This document shows positions 1 to 11,001 of a stretch of DNA of 64,000 bases, piece by piece. Position 1 is the stretch's first letter. Each line of letters begins with the position of its first letter. Both the position numbers and the translations under genes were made by a program. Source of the DNA: Phymatolithon calcareum (Eukaryota > Rhodophyta > Florideophyceae > Hapalidiales); the NCBI GenBank assembly GCA_977006965.1, contig OZ345359.1:1860001-1924000 (forward strand), in the 5' to 3' direction. Below the pieces are notes generated by a model, which was not told the DNA's origin, searched no databases, and saw only the letters and a list, made by a program, of their open reading frames with translations.

Positions 1-2779
1 AAAAATGAGAAGTGCACAGGAAAAATGGGAATTAGAACCGCGCAAAACAACCACAAACAGAGGAAAAGGAAGGCAGCATCGAAATCCCCAAGCATGTTGA
101 GTTTAGCCGGCTTTAGATACATCCGTTCGCAGAGCGCAATGCGCACGGTAATGGCTTGAACATCTCAACAGGAAGAGATCTAATCCATTACTCCTTTGTA
201 GTGCACAGCCATTAATAAGGCAAGTAACTCAAGGTCTCCAAACGGGTGCTCCGGACGCGCGTTATCGTTGATCGCTTTTAGTCCGAGATGCGGTCGGGAA
301 GTAATCCAAGACACCTCCTGTGCCTTCGCGATGGGAAATGATCGTGGGTTCCGATCAAAAGTGGATCGGGTCCAATTTGTACGTCTAGTCAGCATGCTTG
401 TCGGGCTACATGCCGACAGAATGCCGATCCGTGACGATCGAACGACCATGATATGTTGAAATGCACAGCACAAGGCATAGATGAATCCTGCGGATTTCTA
501 AATCCGTTGTGGGAGTAGGATACTTCCCGGCCCTTGTGTGAATCTCAACCGACGATTTGCACTTGTAGCAAAAGCAAAAGGTAATGGCATCTGAACAATT
601 CACCAAGGTCATGATCACTGAACCGACGTGAGAGAGGGCGAATGCTGGGCTCCCAGGGCGCGGGTTCGACTTGGGGCGGGAGCGATAGCTGGTGCATGAG
701 ATAGTTGGAGGATGGCAGACGTTGAGGCACCGGTCGCTATCTCCTATGCATCGATACAGGAGGACGTCGGAACGTGCACGAGATTGAATTTTGTGCTTGA
801 GAGCACTTCGCAGTGCCGCTGATCGATCAAATGTTTTCGTTCGGTGATGGTGAGGCATAATGTGGGATGGATGAAATGCTGTACATATTTCACAAGTACT
901 CCCTGTCAGCATTGATCAGAGCTTGTATTTGAGACAAGTATTCAAGCTGGGGTAACATGTGCCAGAGGTTAGACACCGAATTTGAAAAAATGAGCAAATG
1001 AGACGGGGATTGCACATAAAGAGTGTAATCACATATACAGGGACTGATTTTCTACATTCAGTTTCTGCTCAACCCTGCCGCACGATGCTCTGCACGACAG
1101 TAAAGCAGCATGAGGGTCTATGCGGCACGGGACAAAGCTGTATTGCTGCATGCGTACGCATTGCCTCCGGTAGGGCCTATTAGGCACCACTGAAGCATGT
1201 GCCGCGAAAACTGCCAACGAATTTTGCAGACGTGCCTTCTCTCACGAGCACTGATAGAGGCAATGCAACGCCCGTACCTGCAGACAGTGATACTGCACAG
1301 TCTGCCACGATAAAGTTTTAATTCTTATTGTCTCGCTTTTCCTCAATCCACAGCGGATAAACATTTCTACTAATTTTTGTCATGCTCTGCATGAGTTGGG
1401 CGGTGAATGCGATCCGGGGCTCCGTGCACGATGCACGACATAAGCTGCTAAGCAAACACCTGTCTGTAAAGAACGCTCACATCACCGCGATTGCATTACA
1501 AGATTAGATGGTCAAGGATGTGAGACGAGAATGTGAAGCGCAGAAAGGTTCGTGGTAGCGCTGAGTCGATGATGGTATTCCAAGCACGAAAACACCATTT
1601 GAAAGCAGGAAAGTCTATGTGTGAACTGGAAGGGGTTATTCAACAGTACCCGAGAAAATCAATTTAGGACAAAATAATCACTGATCTTCAGAAGTGCTCT
1701 ATTCCGCTGTGCTGCACGACGAACTGTCCTGAACGCCGATCACGTGGAAGGCTCGACTGAGCAAAGTTGATCTTGCCCTACCCCGACTGCCGTTGAGTCA
1801 GCCCCGCATGGATGTTTACTCATATCGACAATAAACATTAAGATAATCCTTCTCCATCACCAATGACTTGCATTTGATGGAGCATGTGCAGCCGCCACTG
1901 TGTGCAACGAAGACTTCGCCACAGAATCAAAGCAGGAATGCAGGTGGCTCTAAGATCATGCCAGTTTATCAATTCTCTCTGAATGGGACAGTCACTGCCC
2001 TTGCATATAAACTTCCCCATTTTTCATGGACTCTGTCCACATGGTTCACAGCGTCCAACTCATCGAGAAATGGAAGATGAATCTTCCCTCTCAACACCGT
2101 CACCATCGCATTCCCGGGGCTCTCCAGACACACCAATCGATGCTCCGACCACAGCCCACAGAGACAGCCCGACCACAGTGCCCCCTCTCGCACTTCCGCC
2201 GTCAATGTTAGCCGCACGCATTGAGCTTGGGAGTGAAATACTCATCTTACTGATCGCGATGCTACTTCGTGCACACTACAATGCGCACTTAACTGGAAGA
2301 CCCGAATAACGACCTGATGCTTGATCTCTGTGACCACACTTGGATCTAGCGGATGAGAATGCGCACAAAGTATTGCAGGCTCAATTGGTGAGTCGTCCTT
2401 CCGCATTCGCGATGACTCTGCTCAATTCTGTTCTTGTTGCCCGGTATTGCCTCCTTTCAAAGAGGCAAACGAGGCTGGATGTTTGCAATGCAGCCTTGGG
2501 ATCTAGTGTAATCCCGGTGCCTCTGTCTCATGTCCGCTCATAGTTTAGTAGTAATTTGTTTGAGAATAAAATTCACATGCAGCCAAGCAGCTCGTGCATC
2601 ACGGCGCGCCACGATCCGTTGGAAAAATCCTTTGTTGGAATTCCCGAACCGATTTCGAAAATCTAACATCACCTCCGTTGCACACGTGTACTTTTGTCAA
2701 TTCTCAAAATCGCACCTTTGCTAGGCACATGATTCTGTGAAGCTATACGGAGCTTTTGAGCAAAGCAGATCTTTCTGCA
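1..2779. other. Gene-free left flank
   Basis: I see no reading frame here that looks like a protein. Open stretches are short, occur on both strands over the same bases, and have no recognisable motif or low-complexity signature of the neighbouring genes. No tRNA or rRNA pattern was found. The last few hundred bases presumably hold the promoter and 5' leader of the splicing-factor gene at 2780. A spliced gene with short exons cannot be excluded by eye. Confidence 0.5.
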
Positions 2780-3583
2780 ATGGACCGTCGTTCCCACGAC
2801 CGCCCTTCCGGACGCCATCGCGACAGAGACCGCGATTGGGACCGCGAGAGAGACCGCGACCGGCGCCGTTCAGACCGGGACCGCTATGACGACCGTCCTC
2901 GCCATCGAGACCGCGACCGAGAGCGTGGCCGGCACAGAGACCGCGACCGTGACAGGGAGAGCAGTCGCCACCGCGACCGCCGTCGTCCCCGTGACTATAA
3001 CCGCGACTACGACCGCGACTACGACCATGCCCTTGCGAAGCGTGTCCGCTTCAATTCTTCATCAAACAACCCTGACCCTCCACCGCCTCCACTTTCGGGC
3101 GCCACCGTGCCACTAGCGCATATTCCGCCCCCTCCGCCTCCCGCTAGCGCAAGGGAAGCGGACCAAAATCTTTCAACCTCAGCACCCCCAGCCACAAAGG
3201 TATTGCCACCACCGCCTCCGCCACCTCCGCTAGGATCAGCGCAGCAGGACCAACTGCCGCCGCCTGCATCACATCCGTCGCAGCGGCAGCATGCACCGCC
3301 TCCTCCGCCTGTGGCATCACGGCATGATCACATGCCTCCGCCGCCACCACCTCCACCTGCCAGTGAGGACAAAGGGGATGCAGCCGCTGAGCAGCCGGAG
3401 ATGGATCCGGAGGAGCAGCTTGCCATGATGCAGATGCTCGGTCTCCCTGTGGGTTTCGATTCCACACACGGGAAAAAGGTCGAAGGCGCTGATGTCAGCG
3501 GCGCAAAGGTTGTCAAGAGGCGCAAATTCAGGCAATACATGAACAGAAACGGTGGCTTTAATCGCCCGCTGGACGCCACCTAG
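2780..3583 (+). CDS. SNRNP27: U4/U6.U5 tri-snRNP 27 kDa protein (SNRNP27 family)
   Basis: This encodes a 267-residue component of the spliceosomal tri-snRNP, a nuclear protein thought to act during spliceosome activation. The first ATG is at 2780; the frame is open 24 bases further upstream only from a TTG. Residues 1-90 are an Arg/Asp-rich RD/RS-like tract (repeated DRDRD/HRDRD units), as in the human protein. Residues about 95-200 are rich in poly-proline runs, longer than in animal homologues. The last ~60 residues are the conserved family domain, with MMQMLGLPVGFDSTHGKKV, then KRRKFRQYMNRNGGFNRPLD just before the stop. That C-terminal signature is diagnostic. There is no intron. The 3' end lies 250 bases from the convergent Sec7 gene. 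Confidence 0.93.
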   Translation: MDRRSHDRPSGRHRDRDRDWDRERDRDRRRSDRDRYDDRPRHRDRDRERGRHRDRDRDRESSRHRDRRRPRDYNRDYDRDYDHALAKRVRFNSSSNNPDPPPPPLSGATVPLAHIPPPPPPASAREADQNLSTSAPPATKVLPPPPPPPPLGSAQQDQLPPPASHPSQRQHAPPPPPVASRHDHMPPPPPPPPASEDKGDAAAEQPEMDPEEQLAMMQMLGLPVGFDSTHGKKVEGADVSGAKVVKRRKFRQYMNRNGGFNRPLDAT

Positions 3584-3833
3584 TTTCCGTTTTCCTTTTT
3601 TCTCTGCGACATGACTTTTGTATTGCAGGTTTCTGTCTAAGCTCCCCTTGTTGAGTACCGTATTCTGAGACGATGTTAACATCGGCAAAGCACGTACCGT
3701 AATTCTGTGTATAAAACTTGTATATTTACCCAATATTCTTCGTACTAGATTGAAATGCAGATTTGTTTTACGAACCATTTACTAATCCGCTACAGTAGTG
3801 GAGCAGATAAAACAAACCAAAAACTTCTTCCGT

Positions 3834-6800
3834 CTAACCCACCAGAAGAGGGCTATCCGACGATTGCACCAAGAAGACAGACCTCACCTTCGATACGTTC
3901 TCCACCGTACTCACGAGGAGATCATCCGGCGTTGAGGACGTCACTCGCGCAATACCCTGTTCCATATTAACTGTCGCTGAACGCACTCCACTAAGCTTGC
4001 TCAGAGCGTTTTGCACATTCAGTTCCACACCATCCGCATTATCCTCGCCCTCGACGGCGAGGACACGTTCACGCACAGGGCCCGGAATTTGCGGCTTTGC
4101 GATATATTCCACACAGTCTTCTTCGTCCTTTTGCGGGTGCACAGGCTCAATTTCGTCGGATGAAGTCGCTACAGGACGAGATTTTCTGCCGACAAGTCTC
4201 CGCAAATGCGGGCTGATGCGTGCACGAAGCAGACGACAGACTTCACGCCGCACCTTACGCTCATCCGCGCCCTCTATGAGCTGCAGAAGAATATCGTAAA
4301 GATTACCAAGATGTTTCTCAAATTGCTCCGTCGACATCTGCATCATTCCGTTAATGATAAGGATCACCACCGGCGTAAGGGCTGCCACCTCACGGCGGTC
4401 TTCTGCCTTGGAATCTGACTTGTCGCAGTTGGAGATGTAGCGCTTCAGTACTCGGTCGCATAGTTCAACAACGTTTTCTTCAACTTCTGCGTCACAATCG
4501 GTCCGAGACGGGTCCAGATACAACCAGAACATGATTCGCAGATAAGTTGTCAAGCCACATGTTTCTTGTTTTAGAAGATTTGGAACTTGGTTCATGAATC
4601 CAGCTCTCCAAAGGGAGTATCGCAACTCCACATTCGCATTGAACTTCTGTGCAAACGAGTAGCTTTCGCGAACAGCTTCTCCTAGTTCTTGGATATGCGC
4701 TGTAGACATATTCATATAGAAGCTGACGACTGCGTCCTGCACCAACTGGATCAAAAGCAGCTGTACAACACATTTAGACCTTACCACTCGGAAGTCAATT
4801 GTCGCAATCTTTTCGGACTTATCGTCCTCTCCGCTCTCTGAGTGGGGTGTGATTTCATCCTCTTCGGACACCGCGTCACTATTGCCAATAGCGGTCATCG
4901 ACTGGTCCGTGGCGTCATCGAGGCCATTCATTTCCTCGTCTGAATCATCACCATGCGTGAGTCCTTTCGGCCCAATAATTTCATGAGGCATCGTATCTTC
5001 AAACAAATACTTGACAGCATCAACCACTGTTTGCCAATCGCTATTCACAAGGAGATCGCCGGACATCATGATTAGTCTTGCAAGCGCTCCCATTCCTTCT
5101 CTGGCAACCACTTCCGACTCTTGGGCTACCCACCCGCGGAGTAGCTCGAGCAAGTCATGCAATAGCTCGCGTGTCACGTCAATATGACTTACGAACACAT
5201 CAACCAGCGACCGAAGACTTGACGCACCCATGTTTGATGCCCACTCGCTTATTGCGGATGCCTCCGACTTATCCGAGCTATGGGAGAGATATCTGACATC
5301 GTCAAAAAGAGGGGAAAGCACCCCACGGAATACAAGTAACCAGAAGCCGGGAGAGAATCTTCCCCCGTACTCCTCCAGGACCATAAACAGGCCATCGCGT
5401 GCGGCAAGCTGGACAGCTTCACGATCGTCTTGGATCGCCGCAGCAAGGCCTGTCAGAAGCGGAAACCAAGCTCCTATGTGAGCTTCTGTGTCAGCGTTAA
5501 ACAAAACTTCAGAAGTTCCATTCTGCACAATACCATTACTTTCGGATCCTGAAAGAGCCTTTCCATCCGAGAGAGTAGGGGCACACTTATAACAAAGTAA
5601 ATTGATTGCAGCAATCGATATCGAGGATGACTTTGTCGCCCTGGTAAACGCAGTAATTCCGTTAACAGCATCAACAAATAAATCGTCGTAAACAGCAAGG
5701 TATTTGTCCAGTATGGACTGTGCGATCTCAAACCCGAAGTTCAAAATTGATTCAGAATGATCGTCTGCAGAAAGTGCAAGAACGGAGAATACAGACTTCC
5801 ATCCAGACTTGATGTTTGCAGCTCGAGCAAGCACAATTTGAGAAATGCATGTTAACACAAGTTCTCTAGTGGGCATATTTTTCGACTTGCTGAAGCAAAC
5901 TTCGAAAGGCTTGAGAAATGCTCTTTGAAAGGAAAAGTTAGAGAGTTCATCCTTGTCCAAAAACTTGGACGCCAATTGGCGCAAAGAATCTATGGCGTAC
6001 ATTGCGACATCAGGGTTCGCATGGCACATCGCCGCTGCGAAAAATGGACCCATCTTATCCCAAATCTTCCCCCATTGAAGTCGTGTTCGCGAATCCATGT
6101 TGTAATAAGCCAGTTCAACAATTTTTTGCATACAGAATAAACGTGGTCCGACAGGATCGCCTAGTTCCTCGAGGGAAATGGCACAAAGAGCACCACAAAA
6201 GTCGACAACGCCTTGTGGAGATAACAGCGAAGAATTTGTGAAAATGCGCTCAATTTCGCTCTCACTGATCGTAGAGGCCAATGACGCGGCCTTAGGATCG
6301 ACAAGAACATTAGAAAATGGCAGTTCGGTAAGACTTGAGGTGCTAGACCCGGGAGGTGACACCTTCTTTGAGCTTGCAGCGGAGGCTGAAGCAACGCGCC
6401 TCAGAGAGGTCGGGGCTGTACCTCCTGCTGATTTTCCAAACTTTCCTGAAACGGTGCGCGGCAAGGGCTGCGACTCGCTCAGCCGATTCTTAACTGGATT
6501 TTCCTGTGCCGGGTTCTTTTGCAAAAGGTACTTGCCCGGGTTGCCAGAAGATATCGCCCTGATCTGTTCAAGCTGCGATATCGCGCGAACAATGACCAGC
6601 CACTGTTCCCCTAGATTGTTTCCTTCAAGCGCTGCAATTGCAAGAATCATTCTGACGCATTCAACGTTCTTCGCTCTCATTTCTGAAATGCTGTTCAAGT
6701 GAGTAAACTTCGTCAGCGATGACACAAAGGCGTCTTTCGCAGTTGACATGCTGAATGTTGAGGCTATAGCGATACCATTGCGGAATCCTTCCAAGCAGAG

Positions 6801-9800
6801 GGCCACGATGGTCGAGTCCGTTGGAGACGCCTCCTCCAACAGAAGAGAGAATGCCGCAAGCACAGGGAAGAAAGCAACTTCAAACATGAGACGGGCGTGA
6901 TACAAGTTTGTGGCGGAATAGTACGTGTAGTCTTCCGGTGTTTTTCTTCTATTCGCGAACAGCACTCTGGACTGCGCCATCAAACGCTCACTTTCCTCCT
7001 TGAATTCTTTTGCGCGCTGAGACGGGTCAAGATTCACCGAAGACATTGGGCTTGATGCACTGCCCGCCGCAGCTGCCACAGAATCCTTGGCCGAATCCTT
7101 CAAATTTCCGGAAAGCTGAATCTCAGTGGTCGTTATCCGCTCGTAGAGCCCAGAGAGTAGTTCGGGGTCCAAATCCCCTCCATCATTGATACCTCTGTTA
7201 TTACGAATAAACTCCTCTTTGCTCATCTTATTCTTAATAGTCGCGTTATGCGCATCCGTGTGAAGCATGATAACGGAATACGCAAGAACATAGGCCGCAT
7301 CAGCATTGGCAAAAATACCCGGATTGCAGGCGCAAAACCTGGACGCAAATTTCTCCATAACTCGATCAATCTTCTGCGATTCTCCAGGCAGACGGAACCC
7401 TGCAAGATGCGCACGAAGAGCCGAGTCAAAAGGAAGGCCCTGAAAGTCTTTCATGTCTGTGTATGCATGCATGACAGATATCGCAAAAGGATCGCCGTCC
7501 CCCAGATATTCGCCGATCATTGTCGCGTCAAGGTTTTCCGCACGCAGCAAAAACTCCGCAACGGCATTAGGGTCTCGCGCCAGGCGACCCTTTGAAATTA
7601 GATGCTCAATGCCGATTTTCGGTTTCGTGTTGAACTTAGCAATCCCTTCTGCTAACACTCGCTTGAGTCTCAGAGCATTCTCAAATCGAGAGGTGTCTCG
7701 ATCACTTCCCTCTGACACCCTACCCAAGAACGAATTGCTATTTGGAAGTCCCTCGTGAGAAAGCGTTCTGGCGTCACTGGATTTGACTCCATTAATCTTC
7801 GAAGGGGCAGGGTCTTCAGTATCACCTATCTCCCCTCCCTCCAAGAGCTCTCCCGAGCTTCCAAGATCAAGTTCCGACGATCCGTTCAAGGTCGCTGCTC
7901 GTTCATCTTCAATAGGCTTCGACCAATTGCGCAGAGATTTGACGATCAAAACAAGTGAGGCCAGTGCAGTCCCGCGTACATCCGACTCACCAGCAAGAGA
8001 CCCCGGCGCTGGGGTACTATTTCCGTCTCCGTCCACTTTTTTCTCAGCAGCAGACGAGAGAGCACTCACGCAGCGCTCGAAAATGTTCGGGGAATCAATA
8101 TCGCAATCATAGTTCAGGAATAAATCTGCCAATGTCTGGTGATCGTCCGCTAGACGATGTAGAAGCCCGAGAGCTTTGCGGTGACGCTCTGGTCCCGCAG
8201 TCGGAGATTCGAGGAATCTAAAAATGACTGTTTGGAAAACTGTCCCAATCTCTGTCTTCAAAAGGGGACGAAGCGTTTCTTTTCGAAGGAGCAGCTCAAA
8301 TATGTCGAGCGAGACATCCACGACTGGCATGGCAGATGACATACTGTTTGCGAGTAATGACGGTGCCAGATACTGCCGAAGAGCATAAATGAAACGCTCA
8401 CCAGTACGAAACGATGGGCCGCTGTCATTCACAAGGCTGCGAAGAAGCTCCAGTGACAACAGCTTCGAACGAAGTCCGACAGAGTCCGGAGACGCGCCAT
8501 CAGGGACATCTTTCGCAGAAATCTTACACAAGGCACGAAACAGAAGGTACGAATCTTTCTGCAAGACAGTCGCGAAATCCACCGAGGCATCCCCGCCTTC
8601 TTCTGCCGGGGGCTCCGGTCGAGGAATATCTACGCCGTTGCCGGCCGGCTTATTTGGGTCGGATGCAGTTGCCCGAGTCTGTGCCACTTTGACAGAAGGC
8701 TTTTTCTTCTCATCTGCATTCCCGTTGGGCATGCTTTCCGTTGATTCGGCTTCCATCCGCGCAAAAACTAGACTCAGGATCTGTGTAATACATACACGGG
8801 CCGTGGTGCGAACGCCTGGTTCTCGAGCGTTTAGGTAAATGTTGTACACTGTGCGAACAGCAGCAAGCAAAGTGCCATGATGTAGGCCGGATTTAGTTCG
8901 CGTCGCCGCAGTGAGTAATGTCTGTACCATCCGGAGATAAACTTCCTCCTCCTTCACCTCCAGGCATCCACAAACGAGAGATACGATCTCGTCCAAAGCC
9001 CCCTTGCGCTTATCAAGAATAATGTCGGTGTCCTCGCCAGTAGAGCCAATATGCCCGTACTCGAACAGCCGGTGAATGCAATCGAGACAAGCATCCACAA
9101 TGAGAACTCTTCCAGACTCACAGCCTAGACGAAGTCCTTCAATGACCTTTTCGGAAATCAAAATCAAGTCAACACGATTGGGAAAGCGTTTCATTTCAGC
9201 CGCCGCGGCTTCCCATGCTTCTCGTAAGGGTGTTAGCCTGCGACCGGCGCCTAGTCGTTCTATTCGCGTTTGAAACCGAACATAAAGCTCGATGAACGCA
9301 GCAAGATCGTTCGCGCGCACGAGTTGGAAAGAATCATCCACATTGCCGTCCGCAGTGTCACCAACGTGTTCCCCGCCATTTTCTACGATCTCCGGAGTAC
9401 TGTCGTCGATACCATGCACAACTGGTGGCACGGGCTCGTCGAGTGGTGACGGCAATGGCGGTTGAGGCGGAGCGTCATGGCCATTAGGCACCTCGGCCGG
9501 TGCAGGGGTCTCCCTGGGTTCAGAGGCCTCTGTGACCGCTGGCGCTTCCTCGACTTCGGGACTCTCCCCGTCGCCAGGATTCTCCGCTACGTCTGGCTTC
9601 TCCGCGACTTCAGGCGCCTCCACTGATTCAGGTGACTCCACAACTTCAGATGGCTCCGCGATTTGCGGGGCCTCGTCAACTTCAGCCGTGCTCCGCATGC
9701 TGCGAAAGCTGCGGCGCTGCTCGCTATCGTGGTCGTGGCCGTCGGAATTGAATTGCGGCGAATGTGCCGATTTTTCCTTACGGTGGCTCCTCTGACGGTG

Positions 9801-9842
9801 GGGAATTAGTTCATCCGCCTGCAACAGGTTTGATTGAAACAT
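3834..9842 (-). CDS. SEC7: BIG/Sec7-type Arf guanine-nucleotide exchange factor
   Basis: This is a 2,002-residue exchange factor that loads GTP onto Arf at the trans-Golgi and endosomes to start vesicle coat assembly. ATG start at 9842, TAG stop at 3834, no intron across 6 kb. The order is: an acidic Pro/Glu/Val repeat-rich N-tail (residues ~55-150); DCB and HUS helical regions with the HUS box (NYDCD, ~577); the catalytic Sec7 domain (~725-912) with the glutamic finger in FRLPGESQKIDR at about E821 and the helix motif MSKEEFIRNNRGIN; then HDS repeats, including a BIG-like C-terminal block around ~1720-1800 (YSLWRAGFMNQVPNLL). Length matches yeast Sec7p (~2,000) and BIG1/2 (~1,800). The last ~75 residues look like a ferredoxin-fold HMA-type module, unusual for this family (see findings). 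Alternative GBF/GNOM assignment is less likely because of the length and HDS4 block. Confidence 0.95.
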   Translation of the reverse strand: MFQSNLLQADELIPHRQRSHRKEKSAHSPQFNSDGHDHDSEQRRSFRSMRSTAEVDEAPQIAEPSEVVESPESVEAPEVAEKPDVAENPGDGESPEVEEAPAVTEASEPRETPAPAEVPNGHDAPPQPPLPSPLDEPVPPVVHGIDDSTPEIVENGGEHVGDTADGNVDDSFQLVRANDLAAFIELYVRFQTRIERLGAGRRLTPLREAWEAAAAEMKRFPNRVDLILISEKVIEGLRLGCESGRVLIVDACLDCIHRLFEYGHIGSTGEDTDIILDKRKGALDEIVSLVCGCLEVKEEEVYLRMVQTLLTAATRTKSGLHHGTLLAAVRTVYNIYLNAREPGVRTTARVCITQILSLVFARMEAESTESMPNGNADEKKKPSVKVAQTRATASDPNKPAGNGVDIPRPEPPAEEGGDASVDFATVLQKDSYLLFRALCKISAKDVPDGASPDSVGLRSKLLSLELLRSLVNDSGPSFRTGERFIYALRQYLAPSLLANSMSSAMPVVDVSLDIFELLLRKETLRPLLKTEIGTVFQTVIFRFLESPTAGPERHRKALGLLHRLADDHQTLADLFLNYDCDIDSPNIFERCVSALSSAAEKKVDGDGNSTPAPGSLAGESDVRGTALASLVLIVKSLRNWSKPIEDERAATLNGSSELDLGSSGELLEGGEIGDTEDPAPSKINGVKSSDARTLSHEGLPNSNSFLGRVSEGSDRDTSRFENALRLKRVLAEGIAKFNTKPKIGIEHLISKGRLARDPNAVAEFLLRAENLDATMIGEYLGDGDPFAISVMHAYTDMKDFQGLPFDSALRAHLAGFRLPGESQKIDRVMEKFASRFCACNPGIFANADAAYVLAYSVIMLHTDAHNATIKNKMSKEEFIRNNRGINDGGDLDPELLSGLYERITTTEIQLSGNLKDSAKDSVAAAAGSASSPMSSVNLDPSQRAKEFKEESERLMAQSRVLFANRRKTPEDYTYYSATNLYHARLMFEVAFFPVLAAFSLLLEEASPTDSTIVALCLEGFRNGIAIASTFSMSTAKDAFVSSLTKFTHLNSISEMRAKNVECVRMILAIAALEGNNLGEQWLVIVRAISQLEQIRAISSGNPGKYLLQKNPAQENPVKNRLSESQPLPRTVSGKFGKSAGGTAPTSLRRVASASAASSKKVSPPGSSTSSLTELPFSNVLVDPKAASLASTISESEIERIFTNSSLLSPQGVVDFCGALCAISLEELGDPVGPRLFCMQKIVELAYYNMDSRTRLQWGKIWDKMGPFFAAAMCHANPDVAMYAIDSLRQLASKFLDKDELSNFSFQRAFLKPFEVCFSKSKNMPTRELVLTCISQIVLARAANIKSGWKSVFSVLALSADDHSESILNFGFEIAQSILDKYLAVYDDLFVDAVNGITAFTRATKSSSISIAAINLLCYKCAPTLSDGKALSGSESNGIVQNGTSEVLFNADTEAHIGAWFPLLTGLAAAIQDDREAVQLAARDGLFMVLEEYGGRFSPGFWLLVFRGVLSPLFDDVRYLSHSSDKSEASAISEWASNMGASSLRSLVDVFVSHIDVTRELLHDLLELLRGWVAQESEVVAREGMGALARLIMMSGDLLVNSDWQTVVDAVKYLFEDTMPHEIIGPKGLTHGDDSDEEMNGLDDATDQSMTAIGNSDAVSEEDEITPHSESGEDDKSEKIATIDFRVVRSKCVVQLLLIQLVQDAVVSFYMNMSTAHIQELGEAVRESYSFAQKFNANVELRYSLWRAGFMNQVPNLLKQETCGLTTYLRIMFWLYLDPSRTDCDAEVEENVVELCDRVLKRYISNCDKSDSKAEDRREVAALTPVVILIINGMMQMSTEQFEKHLGNLYDILLQLIEGADERKVRREVCRLLRARISPHLRRLVGRKSRPVATSSDEIEPVHPQKDEEDCVEYIAKPQIPGPVRERVLAVEGEDNADGVELNVQNALSKLSGVRSATVNMEQGIARVTSSTPDDLLVSTVENVSKVRSVFLVQSSDSPLLVG

Positions 9843-10191
9843 TCGTCATGCTGACAGTCAAAAATCTGTCTGAACATGGACAATCCATAAATCAAATGAA
9901 AATAGAACGTCCTTACACCTGAACATTGTTCTGATGTAATTCTGATACGTGTGAACAAGCCAAAAATTGACGAGTTGCAGATACATATATTCCTCTCCCA
10001 GTATATTTCCGTTGTGGTGTCTAAGTCTATAGACTAGTATACAGTATCCCTCTCTCTTTTCTTTAGCTGACGTATGACAGTACACGAGAAAATCCTTGCC
10101 GAAAGTGGGCCGATACGCTTAAAATAGCGGCTCTACCTACTTCTAAAATAAATTTACATCACTCTCTCCCAGTAGACATGCGAGCTGTAGG

Positions 10192-10629
10192 TTAGATGAT
10201 TGCCTTGAGAAGCCGGAACTGGAATTTTTGGTACATGTATTCCACAGAACTGTTTTCGTCCTTGACGATCGTCAAAGAAGGGTCACGCACCGGATGCTGA
10301 ACTGCAAATTTGAACGTCTCGAACCATTGTACAGTATTATCCTCCAGTAAACTGCCCTTGTCGAAGGCCAGATCGAAGAATATCTATAGTTAAGAGTTCC
10401 GCATTCTAGGCGTTCGGCAATCATTCAATGCGTCACTTTGAGGTAGAAATGTATTTTTTAACTTGACACGCAACAAATTTGCACATGCACAAAGGGAAAA
10501 TACCAACACATCTTGCATTGAAAATAGGTGCAATTCCTTCGCGAAGAGACTGAGAATCCACCCGAATCTTTCTGAATCCGAAGCGCCGCACGAGTCTCGA
10601 GCGTCAGGATCCAAGGCTCGGAGTTGCAC
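10192..10629 (-). CDS. Spliced gene of unknown function, C-terminal exons
   Basis: A coding exon without ATG runs from 10383 down to a TAA at 10192 and encodes 63 residues of well-behaved protein (for example LLEDNTVQWFETFKFAVQHP and SSVEYMYQKFQFRLLKAII). Directly before it, on the minus strand, is an intron-like 3' end (CTTAACTATAG). A 120-base intron, 10503-10384, starting GTATTT, joins it in frame to an upstream open stretch (10629-10504, ending LFAKELHLFSMQDVL). The joined sequence reads smoothly through the junction. I do not recognise the family. The 5' end is not resolved: the frame is open back to about 10665 and no ATG is obvious, so another intron is likely. It is divergent from NUP50. 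This appears to be the only convincing intron in the window. Confidence 0.55.
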
Positions 10630-10665
10630 CGAAACAAAGGTTAACCAAAGATCAAACGTTTTGAG

Positions 10666-11001
10666 TTACTTTTATTCTAATATTAGCCTAAAAGTAACGG
10701 CGCAACAATTTGGAACCAATAAAATATTTCCCTCAATAATTACGATTGATTGCCCGTTAGCGCAAAATGGAGTTCTAAATCATGAAAATTGAGCACCCAA
10801 ACCCCCCGAAAGTTGATCATTTTTCTCAAAAATCGAGGCAACCTAAAATTGAAGACTGAGAGCGGTTCCATACTTGTACAATCGCGGTGGGTGCAAAGGC
10901 CCTTCAAGAGCAGCAGAAATCGACGTTGCAATACCTAACCACCCCGCCACGAACGGCAGACGACTTCGCAGGCAGTTCTGTTCACCACGCCCCGTTCAAT
11001 C
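10666..11001. other. Divergent intergenic region before NUP50
   Basis: About 340 bases separate the open part of the spliced minus-strand gene from the NUP50 ATG. It should hold both promoters and possibly a first exon of the minus gene (a short minus-strand frame covers 10740-10931). No TATA box was seen close to NUP50. Confidence 0.4.
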
